Part shown: positions 11,401 to 26,400 of the stretch, in pieces
Layout: each line of letters opens with the position of its first letter
Numbering within the stretch: position 1 is the first letter of the stretch
Origin: Rhynchonema sp. JSB1_4
Taxonomy: Eukaryota; Nematoda; Chromadorea; Monhysterida; Xyalidae
Assembly (NCBI GenBank): GCA_030248065.1
Contig: JASAMV010002578.1
Span: 62,001 to 126,000 of the forward strand
Direction of reading: 5' to 3'
Length of the DNA stretch: 64,000 nucleotides
Translations under genes and position numbers: made by a program
Notes under the pieces: model-generated
What the model saw: the letters and a program-made list of their open reading frames with translations, nothing else
What the model was told of the DNA's origin: nothing
Database searches by the model: none

Positions 11401-14400
11401 ATAGGCCCGTTGAATGCCGTCAGCTTCTAGCTCATCGAAACATCGGGTCCCTGATTCCGAACTGGACTGCATAAACAAATTCATGACTTTCACAGATCGC
11501 TGACCACGCTCGGCATGGTGATATCAGCATTGGCTGAACAATCCTCCCCATCCAAACACCGTTCGTCAGCTCCGAGCAAGTTTGTGCCCTACAGGGACTC
11601 GGTGTTGACTTGGCTGTTAAAGGTGGGTGTTCGCGCTCGAACTTGACAATTCAGGGAAAATTTATTGCGATATCGAGCTTGGTGATCCGGTGATCGGTCT
11701 GGTCCTTTCATGCCTTGACCACATGTACGTCCGATCATACTGCTTGACGCCGGTCTACTTGTTCCAAATCGTCCAAATTGTCAAAGAAATCAATAAAAAT
11801 TATTTTTTGTTGCTTTTTAGGACAATCTTGGAGGCAACAGTCGCACTGTCATGGTGGCCACAATATCACCAGCAGCTGACAATTATGAAGAGACCCTATC
11901 CACCTTGCGGTTCGTTTTGACCTGGTGTTGGCGCCATTTGTTGTTTTGCATCTTATTATGACTTTACAATCTTTAGGTACGCCGATCGAGCCAAACGGAT
12001 TCAAAACCACGCTGTCGTTAATGAGGATCCAAATGCGCGAATCATCAGGGAATTGAGGGCCGAAGTGGATGCACTCAGAGCGCAGTTGAAAAACAGAAAT
12101 GTCAGTTTTCCATTTCGTATTGTGGATACTTGTCTTTCTTGCCATACGCTGAGCTGATTAATCGGAAATTCTGTCCCAACTGATTACATGCATCAGGCAA
12201 AACATTTGCTATATCGCGCACCCCAGTTTGAGAAAAGAACTTACACTAAAAAATTGCTTTCTTTCCATTCTTGTCAAACAGCTCAAACGATCATTGGTTG
12301 GTCCCTTGTGCCTCATAAACCTCCCGAGATCCTAAGTTAACGTCATTTTGTTCGTATCGCAAAATACATACAGCTCCGAATTGCCCCCACCCCCCCCCGC
12401 GGGCCCGGGTGGTGCGGGTGCCTTTCTATCCCGGGCCCCCCCGCAGCGTCCGCGGTCCCCCGCACCCACCCCACCACGCGGGCCCGCGCGGGTGGCGCGC
12501 CCGCCTCCCCGCGCTGCCGCGCAGCTGTTTTTAATGATATTTGGTTTTTTAAGTGAAGCTTTACTGCTGAATTAGTGGAATAAATGCAGAGTTGGATCTA
12601 TATGTTGTTTACCGTGATAAAACGTGTGTTTAGCCAAGAGCTGTGATTTTTGGACTTGTACAAAGTCATTATGCAGCACAAAAAGACCAAAAGTGCGTCA
12701 TTTGTTTATGTGTATTTGCTTGTAAATCAATGTCAAAAGCAAAATCACCCTGAAATGAGAATTGCTGATGCATTTTAGTCGAAGACTGATACGGCATTAA
12801 TATCCAGCTACCGCAGAATAACAAGCAATAGTTGTGACTCCACGGCAAAAACTCCAAAACAAAAACTCACTCTCTCTCTGAAAATGCGAAGCTAGTGAAT
12901 CATGAATATGGAGGGTACTTCAACTGCTTATGTTGCTTATTTTGGTGGTCAAGATGATGTTTCACAATTTGTTTCGTCCATACTTTTCTGTTTATTACTG
13001 TTCAGTGCAATTACTGTTTTTGTGCAATGTATCGTCTATGTTTCTGTCTTTGGAATCTAGCACCGATCACTGTTTTTCCGTGAGTTTCCCTATTCTTGTT
13101 ATTCCGGTTAGCTGGATATTAATCCGTATCAGTCTTCGCTAAAATCTCCAATTCTCTTTCAGGTTTTCTTTTCATTGCATTTCAAGCAAATACACATAAC
13201 AATGCCACTTTTTCTTTTTTCTCCTACTTTTTCAGTCCATCCCTCTGCTACCCGTTTTTTCCGTACACTTAGATCCACTCTCATTTATTCCACTAATTCA
13301 GCATAAAGCTTACTTAAAAAACCAAATATTCATTAAAAACAGCCTCGCCCCAGCGCGGGGCCCCCCCCCCCCCCGGGGGCCCCGTTTCGGGCTGACCGCC
13401 TCGGGGTCCTGCAAACCCCCCCCCCGCCCCCCCCCTTTTCCCCTATATAAGCACACTGTGACAGATTCCCACGCGAGCAGGAAAAAATTCCACCTAAGTT
13501 TCTGTGTCTACTTGATGCTTTTCAGATACTTTTCCACATTCAAAGAAACAAATAATTTTACTTCTGAACCCGGAGCCTTGTCTCTGCTTCTAAAAATATG
13601 CGTAGTAATTTCCCAGGAAACCAGTGATTTGGCCGAGCGTTTGGCGGAATCTGAAAAGCTGATGGCCAATATTTCGCGGAGTTGGGAGGAACGACTGCGG
13701 GAAACGGAACGCATTCATGAGGTACTAAAACTGAAGATCATGTTTTGGGATTTTGGGAGACAGTTTGACCTAAAAAACTGCTTGTAGATATGACACCCAT
13801 ATTACGTTCAGAAGGGTATGATAACAAGAACGGGACAGGCCAATCAAAATGAGCACCTTGTTCCAATCCAATTGAAGTAAATTTTAGACTCTCATGGTGC
13901 TGCACACGCTACAGTCTGTAGAGCCTTGCAAAATTGTCCGTGAAAAAACAAGATAACTCTCACAGGAACGCCACAAAACTCTGCAACAGATGGGAATCTC
14001 AGTACAACAAGCCGGCATCAAAGTGGAACACGGCAAGTTCTATCTGGTTAATCTCAATGCCGATCCCGCAATGAACGAGCTTCTCGTCTATCACTTGAAG
14101 GTGAGCTGGGGGGTGGCTGACGCTTCACAACAGGATCAATAGAAATTACAACTGAATTGCTAAAATTATTTGCAGACAAGAACCCTGATCGGATCGGATA
14201 CTGACTGTGACATCAGGCTGCAGGGCCTGGGAGTGCATCCGAAACACGCTTTGCTGTGCGTGGAGGACAATCGACTCTACATTGAGATCCTCGAATCTGC
14301 CAAGTTTGTGAAGTCTGCTTACCCACGAGCGTTTTGATGCTAATCATCTTTTGCTGTTTTGGTCAGACCAACACTACCCTAGAGGACTGGCTTCAGGCTT

Positions 14401-17400
14401 GAACCACCGCATTTATAGCAAACCTAATGTTTCAGAACGTGTGTCAATGGCGTCATTATCGGCATTCGGACACCCCTTCGCAATGGGCATCGATTATTGA
14501 TTGGCAATAATCACTTCTTCAGAGTGAATTGTCCCAAGGAGCCAGGTGTGTGGATGTTTTTACAAAACAAATGCTGTATTTTCTTCGTTTCGTCTGAAAT
14601 TTTAATATTATTGGACTTTTAAAAAACAATGCTGCCTGATCCCTCAAGGCATGGACGACTCATTCATCTGCGATTATAAAGAGGCTCTGCATGAAGTTCT
14701 GGCCAGCGAACTGGGTAGCGACAATTCGGTTGCGACCGCGCTGGATTTCTTGGAGAAACAAAAGTATGGAATCGGAGACCCAACGAAACAGAAAGAGCTC
14801 TATGAACGGCATATTCACGATCTACGGTCAGATTGCTTCGAACTAATCCTTCAAAAATCAATAAAAGTTTCATAATTTTTTCAGAAACATAATCAGTCCG
14901 GACACTGTCACTTATGAGCAACAGGAATGTTTGGCGCACAATTTGTTCCAATCGGGCTCATTTCCAAATCCCAAGTCCGACGTGCAAGCAAGATTCGTCG
15001 CATGGGCTGAGCAGAGGTCGGTCCAACAAATGCTTGGACAATGGCGTTTTTGGTGTATTTGTGCTTTCCGCAAGGGCATAATCACTTGGATGGCTTCGGA
15101 GAAATTGCCCTCTCTTCTTTGGTTTCATACAAAAAATCCTTCGACCAGCTTTGGTTGAGTGTATTTTTGAAACGGCTAAAGTGGTCACGAATACTGTCCA
15201 TGTTTTCAAAAAATGCTGCAGTTCGAATACTTACTCATCTCTTCTCGCTGCGATAGTGTGCAATACAATTTTTCATTCGCTCGCTGTGTCATTTCAATTA
15301 AACTAGCACTCGGCGCAAATATATAAATGTGTATTTGAAGCCCTGTTGAAAAGTTATCGTAGAAACAACAGTCGGCCCCAGGACCTCAGGTAGTGACAAA
15401 TTCAAAATATCACAAGTGCACAATAGGTGAAGGAAAAAGTGTTTTGTTGCCTACTAGTCACTGGTCTCAACCTAACGTTCAATGAAGAAATGCATAAATC
15501 AGAGCAGTGAGAGTCAATGGTAGCAAGAGTTGCTTTTTCTGCGTTTCGGCCAAATTTCCCGGAGTTAGTGTAGTTTCGTCATCACTGGGGGCTGTCGGTG
15601 TGTCATCCTTGTTGCACAAATCGGTTTCGCAGCAGTAAGCGTCGTTGGCCAGAAACGTGCCACGTCCCTTTTCCGTGACATTTACGTCCTTGATCTCGCC
15701 AACTTCAGGCAGCGTGAATGTCGCTCTACCATCGGGCATTTCGTAGAATTCACCGCACTTGCCATTGATCAAGCAACGTTTGTTGGGCTCGTTTTCAAGT
15801 TTGTAGTGAACGCACATCGAGCATTGCGGCTCGGTGATGGCGATAGTGTTGTTCTCAGCTCCGTAGCACTTGATGAGCTTCGCCTCATTCATGCCTCTTG
15901 CCATTGATGGAGTTAAAATGATGAGAGGCAGCAGCAAGCCAACTTTGATTTCCATTTCGGGTCGTATTCGATGACGGTGATGACGTTGTTGTTGGTATAT
16001 GTAGCCTTGATTTTTCTGTCAAAAAATCAGTGTGAAAATTGGTTGTTTAAAATTGCCCCGTTTTTTTGTGATCACATCGCCCTGCAGATTGGAATCTTCA
16101 CTTACAGCATCCACGTCCGCTTTTCTTAACTGATACAAGAACGCTTTATGCACATACATATGCATAAGCTCATGAGACGCCTGTGACGGTACCATGTGTT
16201 TCAAGGCATTTCTAAGACAAAGAAAAGAGAAATTGGGCGTGCTCATGCATGGTCGATTTCTCTTTCTTTTGTTTTCGAAGACTTTCGAAACACGTACTGT
16301 AGAACAGTAACTGGTGGTTGGACTAATTGTTGTGCATTTCTAGCTGTGATACCTTGTGAAACCTCTGCATTTTTCGGCCAGGTTACTTATAGTGATCACC
16401 TGTGCTGGAGGCGTGTTATCCTTGTTGTACAACTCAGTCTCGCAGCAATGCATGCTCTTCTGGAACATCATACGACGACCGAGCAGATCCATCGCATTAC
16501 CATACGTGATGTGACCAAGTTCAGACACCTCAAACTGTATCCATCAATAGCTGGCTCGGAAACATTTGATATTCCTCTGAATATGCAAGCTGAGCACTTT
16601 GACTCGGACAGTTCCACTCCACCCGAGATGAGGTATATTATTTTCTCCAATGTAAACTTTGGACGACAGTTGAGTGCTGTCGTCTTATTAGCTGTGTGTC
16701 ACTGATTTTGCCATGACAAAGGCTAACGACATTCAGAGCATAATTTCACTGGCATCCGCTAATAGAGGGATCGATGTATGTATGTATATGTCCGCATTTG
16801 GGACCAGTGTATTACGAGAAATCTTCTCTGAAACAGAAAGTAAAATTGTTTGAAAATGATATTCAAGCACACAAAAGGTTTCAGCTTTGGTACTGATAGA
16901 TATAACACTTTGAAAATGTCACACAACATTGCTGCAAAACCAAGACTTTACGCCCTGCCCAAGATATGTAACAACCTAATATTTGCAGAGACGAGATGTG
17001 CAAGCAAAGTCTGGCTAAACTGCGTGAAGAGGTGGTTCGAGCGAATCAGCTGACGAGGGAGGCAAATATGATCGCAGCTGAGTTCAGTGCCAACACTGTG
17101 TACTCGGTGACATTGCAGATACCGGCTGCTAATCTTACACCCAGCAAGATAAAGGTTGGTTGGTCTTTTTTTAACAAGGGAAGGTTTCTGTTCAGCATCT
17201 TTTTGGCGCCATTTTTTGCTTGTCAATATTAGATATTGCGCAATGTTTGGCGTTTCTGATGAAGAGAAACTGCCCTGTCACGATCAATGCCACACACCGG
17301 ATGATCATCACCGCTTTTAACTAAATTGCAGCAAGTCGAAATGAATTTGAAAAACAAATGTAACATAACCCAAAATGTATTTTTCCTTTTTGGCTGCCGT

Positions 17401-20400
17401 CACACTGCCATGGTCAATAAATGCATTTTGTGAAGAGTTATGCCAAGGGATAGTGAATCCACTGTTCAATTTTCCTAATTCATGGCTTACTCACAAGTGA
17501 TGCGAAGTACATGCCTGCTTATACGCATAGCGGTATTTTACCAGAGAATCGTCCCACTCTTGTTAGATGCCCACACTATACTTGATGAAGCTAGTAGGTT
17601 TGTATGTTTCACGCAACCAGCCACCCATTCGTGTGTCAATTCGTACAAAGCAAACAATGCCAACAGGCGTTTTTTCTTGATCCTGACGTGTTATCTGATA
17701 TGTTTACACAATTCCTCCAGCTGGTTAATTTCTTCTTCAGCATAGACGTTGTCCAATTGATATTATGAACTTTGGTTTTCGTCCCCTTTCGCCCAAACAT
17801 GATTGTCACTACTATGAACAAAGCACCACTGATTCGACTTGCTTTGTCCCGGTCCTACGGTTGCGCGTTTCGCACAAGATTGCTTCGAACTGTGAATTGT
17901 CCATACCCGGAACCGGACCTTGAGAAAACCGGCATTCTCATGCAAGCTATGGGAGAGCGATGGGCGACGGTGGATCTGGACCCGTGGATCAATGAAACCT
18001 TCAATGATTATGACGTATTCGATGCTATGCTGAATGCTGGGCAGGTATTACACATGAGTGATATTTCCGCAAGTATTAGTTGGTGTGTCGTCGTAGCTCC
18101 CTTGACTTACATGTAATTGAACGATCTGAAGCCCCTTCCTACAATCGACTTCACCTACTTAACAGCTGTTTGATGACAGCGATAGCCCATTCTTTTCTGC
18201 AGTTCTCAAGGATTTTGATCTTTTTGGTTGCTGGACACGTTCATAGACACTGTTGTTGTGAAGAGACCACGTTCTAGCGTGGCTAACAGATCAGGCCAAT
18301 CCAGCACGGTCCGGCAGTGCAGTGACGTTCTTAACCGTATGCCACTCCTGACAATTCGCAAGCTGTCTGTTGCGCTCGCAGATTGACACCGATTCGTTTG
18401 TCTGGGCGTACACCCCAGAGCGAGCCGACCGATATGACTTCTCAGTGCCGATCGCCGATGTTGATAGCAATGCCCTCTACGCAATCGACACGGTTGAGCA
18501 GCGATCCAACTTGCTTCAGACCACCGTCCGATTTCTGTCCGTTTTCGACATTTACACTTTTATCGCGATTGCGACAGTGTTTTTCACCATCAAATTGATT
18601 GGTGTGCGATCCAACCATTGGAATATTCGTCGTCTGCGATTTTATCAGCAATTCACTACGAGTGGGATTGCACTGTTGGTATCCGTGATTATTACCCTTT
18701 ACAGGTTAACGTCATTGAAACACAGAAATTTTTTATGGAAACGCGGAAATGAGCTTTTGGTATCTTGCAGAAGTTCACTGCTCGCGCAATTACTGCTCCC
18801 CACGGCAAATTATCGTTTCAACAATGAACGCGAATTAGCGGCCCTGGTTGAGTCGGGTTCAGTTCGCCTGATCGTTCGCAGCACTGGATCGGCTGAATAC
18901 CTATTGCTCAATTCAACGACTAAATATTTAAGCAAAACCTTGTCACGAGATTCACTGGCATTCGCTGCGAGCGACCAAAGTGCAATCGATCTAGTTCACA
19001 GACACGGATTCGTTCCAATCAAATTTCGGAGCGCAGCCGATTCGCTGACTGCACAACATTGTGGTCTGCGATCAGTCAGACTGGTGAACGATCAATCAAT
19101 CGCATTCTATGGATATGTGTTCAAGAAGAACAGATCGCAATTGCTGATTCGCAAGTTCAATCGCGCCATTCACGCAGCTCTGCCGGTATTTCGAGGCATC
19201 GATGTGCGGCACGCGTGGAAGACGCGACAAGAAGCGAATAGGTGCAACAATGGCAAAGTGAATCAAAGGACCCCACTTCAGTTAGCGCATGTGCTTGGTG
19301 CTTTCCTGATACTGGCAGCCGGAGCATTGTGTGGCCTGGCGTTCGAAGTTGTTCAACAGGCGTGCGATACTTCAGCCAAGGTTTCAGAATGTCGACGTCG
19401 ACGTTCTGAAATCAGCAGTGTCACAATTCTCAAAGAAATCCATTGAATTGTTTGGCCTATGCTAATGTTGACTTTCGTTGCTTTTTAATCGATTTGAATA
19501 AAAAGCTGCAACATTCCAAACATTGTGGTCAAATCACGATGCAGGTCGATGTTCAATCGATGATCGGACAAGAATGTTTTAGCAACAGAAACGTTTGCGG
19601 AAGATTTGTGCCGACGTTAGATTTGTGATATCAAATAGAAAAGAAAGAATATTTTAGTGCAAGTGAGGTAATGCACCTATAAGTTGGGAAATGGTGTTTC
19701 GACATGTTGGAATTGGCTCATTTTTTCGGATTTTTCGACCTGGTAACACTGTGTGCTGGTCGTGACAGAGTTTTTTCTTGTTAACCGCTGCTCTAATGAT
19801 GAAGCAGCAGTCTGAGTTTTACCCGTTTCGGCCTGTTTCTAAACCACTGAAATCAGAGAGCTACCCTGGTGTAAAATCAAACGGGATGGTAATCAGCAAA
19901 TGTTCGCAATTTTATATAAACTAGACGGGACCCCTGCTACAGCGCCGCGCCCGTGCCGTGCCCCCCCCCCCGAAGACCCGTTAGCATACCCAAAGCTACC
20001 CGTGAAAATTGACCCGTCCGCCCTTCCGAGGGAGGGGGCCACAGACACACATACATACATACATACATACGCCTTCCTGTTTTAGTAGCATAGATTGAGA
20101 ATCAAAACTGTCTAGAACTCCAAACGAAAATCTAGTTGATCAGGATTCAAAGTGGGATCCTCAAACAAAGAAAACTGGCTGCAGCAGGCGCAAGTGACAT
20201 AGTACAAGCGTTTTTTTGACAAAATCACAAAAAACAAGTACGCAGTGTACCTAGTGGATATGATTCCGCTACCGTTGAACTTCGCCATCAGACCTCAGCC
20301 AAAAAATAAGCTTAGTTGCAAAAGTGACTGGGCATCTCCGCGCACGCTCAAAAAGAGTGAAAGTGCAAAACCGAACAGCTGTTTCAGAAAGGTGCATTTG

Positions 20401-23400
20401 TGAGCGAGCCAGCGATTCTGGTGCGTCGAAAGAACAAAGGCAGCCAAGTGTGGAGCACGGACAAGTTGGACAACAAACTAGTCGACATGAGGGAGTTGTA
20501 CCAGGAATACGCACATTGCGGTGATGACGAGGTGGGCAGGCTTGCAAGTTGCAACGGTGGTGCAGCATTCATAGGTCGATGCATTTTGCTGGCAACAGGG
20601 TCAAACGCCCGTTTCAGAAGCACACAGCGTTGCACAACTACGCCGATCCATTCTTCGAGTCCCAGGAGCATCACAACCTGATCGGCGTGGCCAACGTGTT
20701 CCTCGAAGTGTTGTTTCATGACGTCAGACTCGACTATCACGTCCCGATCATATCACAACAGGGAGAGGTGGGTGGTGGTGATGTTTCATTGACTATACTT
20801 GTGTGTGATCAATTCCACTTACAGTACTTTTTCGTTTTAAGTCAGCCCTTTTTTACAATTAAACCTGCTCAATGTTTTCCCTTCAGGGCGCCGGTCGTCT
20901 GCATGTCGAGCTGTGGCGTGTGCCCGAACCAGACCAGCTGGGTGATGCTGCAAGCACATCGACGTCCTGTGAGAATGTGTTTGACAGCGGACGCAGGATA
21001 ACTGCCAGGGTACATGTGCTTACCTCCTTGATTAATCAGGCAGTTCAAAGTTCGAAAACATCTCTAATCTGCAGGTGCGCATCAAGGAAGCCACGAACCT
21101 GCCCAGTTCCCTCGCCAACTTTGTGTTCTGCCAATATTCATTCTTTGGCCAGCAGGACACAATCGTGGTACCGCCGGTGTTGACGCACAACAATTCGGTT
21201 GGTTTTCAGGCTTGCACTCACATTTTCCTTGAAAATCAGGGATAAACCTGTTCTTTCAGGGTCTAACCTTCCTATTCGATCACGAGTGCGACTTCAGTGT
21301 TACGGTAACCGAAGAATTCTTGGAATATTGCCAAGAGGACGCACTATCGATCGAGGTTTGGGGCCACAGAAGTGTGGCTGCGTTAACAGAAGGTGATGAT
21401 GCGATGGGGAAAACAAAGACCCTAGAAGACAGGTTGGGCACACTTTTGTTGATTGTGGAATTTTCTGCCAAAACTGCGCATTGTTGCATCCCCCTTAAAA
21501 TAGACAAAATGGCGCATAGCAGTGCTCGAACGGCATCCTAATCCCGATAAAATCCCGATCCCTATTAATTCTCCGGATCCCGATTCAGCATTCTTGTCGC
21601 TGGATTACGGAGCTGCTTTTAGTGGAATTGTACCACTTTTGTATAATATAAAATTGAGTATGACAACAAAAATGTGGAAGAAAAATGATCAAATTTCCGT
21701 CGTTTCTGCACAATTTAGCGTCGTTTTTGCTGAGGCTGTTTTGTAGCCCAGACTGCGCCGTCCAAAAAATGAAAAATCATCTCTAAGATTTCTAATACTG
21801 TGCCCAAAAACTGTAATCCTGTTCCCGATCCCGATAAGAAATCCCATTGCACTGGAGCAACTATACTGCTACTTAAAAACAAAAAACACCTCAAGCCATG
21901 AAACATCACCCAGGTGGTCCGAGGTAACACGTCGTGTGTCCCTGCATGTCGAAATGCACGAGCTGAATGAACAAGGTGAATACGGCCCGGTCGAAGTGCA
22001 ACGCCCAGCTGATGTGCCGTGCGGAGGAGTGTATCAATTGAAACAGGCACGTTTTGATTTGGTCGTTTTTTACTGAAATTGACATCATGCTTGGTGATCG
22101 AATCTATGATTAGACAATCATCAGTGGCACTTATTTCGATCAGCGACATGGTTCCTAAAAGAAATGAAGGTTATTGCAATGAGAAACTTTGACGACGATG
22201 TTTTGATACAAAAAGTCTCTTGCCAAAGACAAGACGCAAATGTCATCACTCCGGCCAGTGACGTTTTCAGAACATTTAGAGAAAATAAACCAGCATTTAT
22301 CAAGACAAAAACAGTTCTGTCTGCCTTGTCAATTCAGGGTCAACAACGTCGCTTGGTATGTCACGTTCGCGTCGAACCACATGGCTCGTTGCCGCTGGTC
22401 GCACAACAGGTGATGATTCAAATTATACAATAAACAACAAAAATTAAATGGTTTTTTAATTTGCACAAAAAAACCAGTTCAGATTTCACAAGTGGCGATC
22501 GGCAGTGTTTGTCTGCGAAATCGAAACATCCAGAAACCGTTGGACAGCTACCAAGAATGTGACCTGGAATTGATCAAGGAAAAATGGGGTGATGCGCTGC
22601 AGGTGGGTGTGGGTGAATGCTTGTTGATGTTTCAATCTTATTCCTGTTGGAAAGAAGAGTGTCTTTTTCACCAAATGCAACCACTAAGGGTCGGTTTATA
22701 CTCTGACTGCCTGGCAGTAGCAGTCAGAAATTTGTGACTGCCCGTTTGGTGAGCTCATTAACAGAGCAAGAACAGTAGACGGCAGACAGCGGTCAATGGA
22801 CAGAGCGACATTGGCCGGCGGTATTTCGTAGAACAGAAAAAAAACAGTCAAGCAGAATATGGTTTTTTTCCTGCGTCCCACAAGGAGCAAATCATCATGT
22901 TATCAACTAACCGCAATCACAGAAACATCACATTCTTCAAACATTCAATGTTTTTTTTTCATTTTCTTTATTTGCAATGCTTGAAATTCTGTATTTATCA
23001 GGAGCGTCGCGTATATCTGGACGATCAAATCCAGCGACTAATGAGGAAACCGGACAAAAGTGAAGAAGACGTAGAAAGGGAGCAATCGTTGATCACACAA
23101 TGGGTGAGTGAGTGATGTGGGTGTGGTCTAGTGCGAATACGAACCTTCATTCTTCTGGCTGGAGTTTTTAATGATTTTACAATTGTTGAGCCACAGCCTC
23201 CTCACGAAAGCGATGCTTTTTCACAGGTGGCCCTGACTGAGGAACGAAACGCCGTTTACATTCCAGCACCGAATACAAACATTCCGGGAGCGCCTGCTGA
23301 ATGGTTAGCGTTGATTTTATTGTCGAATCAACCGTCACTCACACAATGTTCACAATTGGACAGTGATGTTTTATTCAATCGAAATCTTGATTCCAGGACT

Positions 23401-26400
23401 CCTCCACCGGGAATAGAAGAGCACATTCCTGTCATATTCTTGAACGTCGATCGTTAGTTTGCAAAAAAACGAAAAGTTCTGATTTTCGTGTTGAATTTTT
23501 GGAAAAATATCAAATTCACCACCTAACCAATGTTTAGCCGAGCAAATGAACGGCAGTGTGTCATCCGAATCTCTACAAGCAGCCGGCGCACTGTCGATTC
23601 TGCCAAAGGAGCACACGGGCAGAATGTTTGGTCTGCCGATTGTGAAACACGACGATCATGAGGTACACTGGTCGATATCTTGTTAATCGGATCGGGCTGG
23701 TCTACCAAACCGATCACATCAATGATGTGATGTGGTCTACTCAAATCGACTGATGTGAACGGTCTTGGTTGGTCGGTCCGCTCCGATCCGATCACCAAGT
23801 TTTATCGACCGTTGGGTTTGATTCTCGATAAAGTTGAGATTTTCGACGTGCCGGAGTCATCAATGAAACTGATCAAGCATTATTAAACACATTCAAGTCA
23901 TGTGACTCAAACTGTCTCAACAATAACAAAAGAGCGGCAAATCGGCAACTCCCCTTCAGCTGCTGGCCTACGCCAGCTGGGACAGTTCGCTTCACGAGCA
24001 CCCAGCCCTGCTCCGATTGACAGAGCCAGGCGAGCGAGTGTACTGTATCGTCAAGATTGTCGTCAGACTGACACATCCGGCCGAGTTGGAGTTGGTGCTG
24101 AGAAAACGAGTCTGTCTCAATATCTACAAGAAACCGAGCTTCGGCGCCAGATTCATGAGGGCTTTTGTTGGATCGGTTGGTTTATTCTCTTCTGAGTTTT
24201 CTTTGGGTTGATTTCTAGAAGTAAATGCCGATTTCAAAGTTTCTTGTCTGTCCGGTCCTTATTGACAGGGTGATATTTTCGAAACGGTGTAAAGGTCAGT
24301 TGGGTGTAAAGGTCGGTGGAAAGCTCGGTCGACAGCTCAGTGTGATAGATCTCGGTGTAAACTTGAAACATTCCACGTTAATAACAGGCAATGTTTCACG
24401 TTTACACCGAGCTACGCCGACCGAGCTTTCGACCGAACTTTACACCGACCTTTACGCCCAACTGACCTTTACACCGTTTCGAAAATTCCACCCATGGATA
24501 AATCTGAAAACATCGGCAACACAAAAACATACGTGATCAATTACCTGACGATCACGAAGTTAGACGAACATTGAACACTTTCAGGACACTATCACCAACA
24601 CCGGAATCTACTACGACCTGGTCGCTCATGTGCCAAAGGTGATGTTCGATGATTATTGGGTCTTACGTTACCCTTTTAGACCAATCTTACAGCTGAAAAT
24701 AACTGTACACAACTTTTTGACAACAAATGCCCAATAAACTAAGAAATAATATTTCAGTCGAGTTTCGACCACGAAGAGCGCAGCAGTCTGGCGTTGATGG
24801 CCGGCCGCGGGGACGAATCGGCCGACGGTGAATCTTATATGGAACGCTATACGAGGTCCGCGTTTGCAAACCTAAGCGATTTTTAATTTATAGAATAATA
24901 ATGTTTCCTTGCAATTTCAGGGGAATCTCAGCGGTCGAGTCAATTCTGGCTTTGGACCGACTCAGACAGGAAGTAGCCATCAAGGACATGCTCGCAGCCC
25001 GGTCAAGGGAGAACTGGAATCGGATTAAACGAGCCGCAAGTTTGCCGTCCATTCAGGTGAATCTACATTTCTTGAAGGTCAGAAATTAAAAAATAGTGCG
25101 CAAGTCTGAAACGAATCAATTTGAAACATCAGATGGACGCCCGTCGCAGTCAGCCGAATCTCGCCCCAAACAATGCGTTACGCCGCGGTACGCTGCAACC
25201 GCATGGCAATCCGCTCATGCCAAATTCTGCTATTGGTAAAATGACTTTCTTTCTTAGTTTGTGTGCTTTCATTTTTTTCAAATTTTGTTTCCAGCAAGGC
25301 CCACGTTTCTGAGACTGAAGCCATATCAAATCGGCAAACGTACGTTAGGTCGTGGAGCAGTACGTGTAGTAGCTTGTGCCGAATGCATGTTGGAAAAAAC
25401 TGATGGATTCCTGGTTGTCGAGTGAACAAACTGACAATAATTTAGAGACTTTTATCGAGTCTGGTGGTTCTTTCTGATTCTGCAAGACCGATAAATCTGA
25501 TAATCCCACATGACATCCAGGAACAATCTCACAGAAACAATTTGCATTGTGCAACGAGAACGAAGTTCAACCTCAATGTTAGCCTCAGTATTGGTCGAGA
25601 TTGTGGCGTTGTGTTGTTACTAGGTACATATGTAGCTGTCCGTTCCGTGTGTGTATTCGTTTTCAGCTTTGACTGCTTTGCTTAAACAGCAACGAACATA
25701 CGCGCCCGATGACGTTTTCGTTCCAAACATCACTAAGATATTTTAGTTGGCATGACGAGTCCGTTGGGTGGTTCGGCGGGTGCCAATCGTCATCTGCACA
25801 CACCGCGACGACCAATGGCCGTGGTAACGGAAGACAGTGAACGTGCGGACATGGAGGTACACGCAAATTGAGAACATTACTGCGAATAAACAGGGCGCTT
25901 TTAGTACGCATCAGATGAGCATATGCAAGCACGATATCGAGAAATTGTTCAAACTCATAGTTTCTCAGAGAAAACTGCTGAACAGAATAAAGATCATAGC
26001 GTATCCACGAAACTGTGCGATGTTTTTCGCACGCGCAGCACAAGGTGTTGCAAGCACATGATGGTGTACACCGAAACTTCGTTGTGTGACCTTTAAAGCA
26101 ATTGTTAAATTTTGAACACCCTCTATTTCTCTCCCCACCCTGCTGTTAATCACAGTCCTGTGAATATTCCTTATGTGACCGAAAATTTTGAGTCCCGAAT
26201 TCGTCACTACAGAGGGCACATAACCACCATGGCCATGCGACGTTCTACTCATTACCAGGGTTGGATTAAAAAATTTTTTTATTATCGAACTTTTTTTTTA
26301 AAAAAAAAACTTTTTAAAATTTTTTTTTTAAAAATCACTTTTTTTTATTCCGGACCCCCAAAAAATTGGTTTCTAGAAAAATGAAATTTCTGAAATCATG

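Larger units (their letters stand above)
5416..12100 (+). other. Kinesin motor domain and neck (exons 1-11 of the KIF13-like gene)
   Basis: These exons encode the complete catalytic core, roughly residues 1-390. In order they carry [18 protein letters not shown], the ATP-binding [13 protein letters not shown] (split by the intron at 10011-10076), [22 protein letters not shown], switch I, switch II, and [10 protein letters not shown] followed by the neck motif [13 protein letters not shown]. All catalytic motifs are intact, so the motor should hydrolyse ATP. Confidence 0.92.

Noticed and set aside
12348..12575. Pro/Ala-rich ORF
   Set aside because: Translation of the GC-rich end block of the fold-back at 12380-13445.
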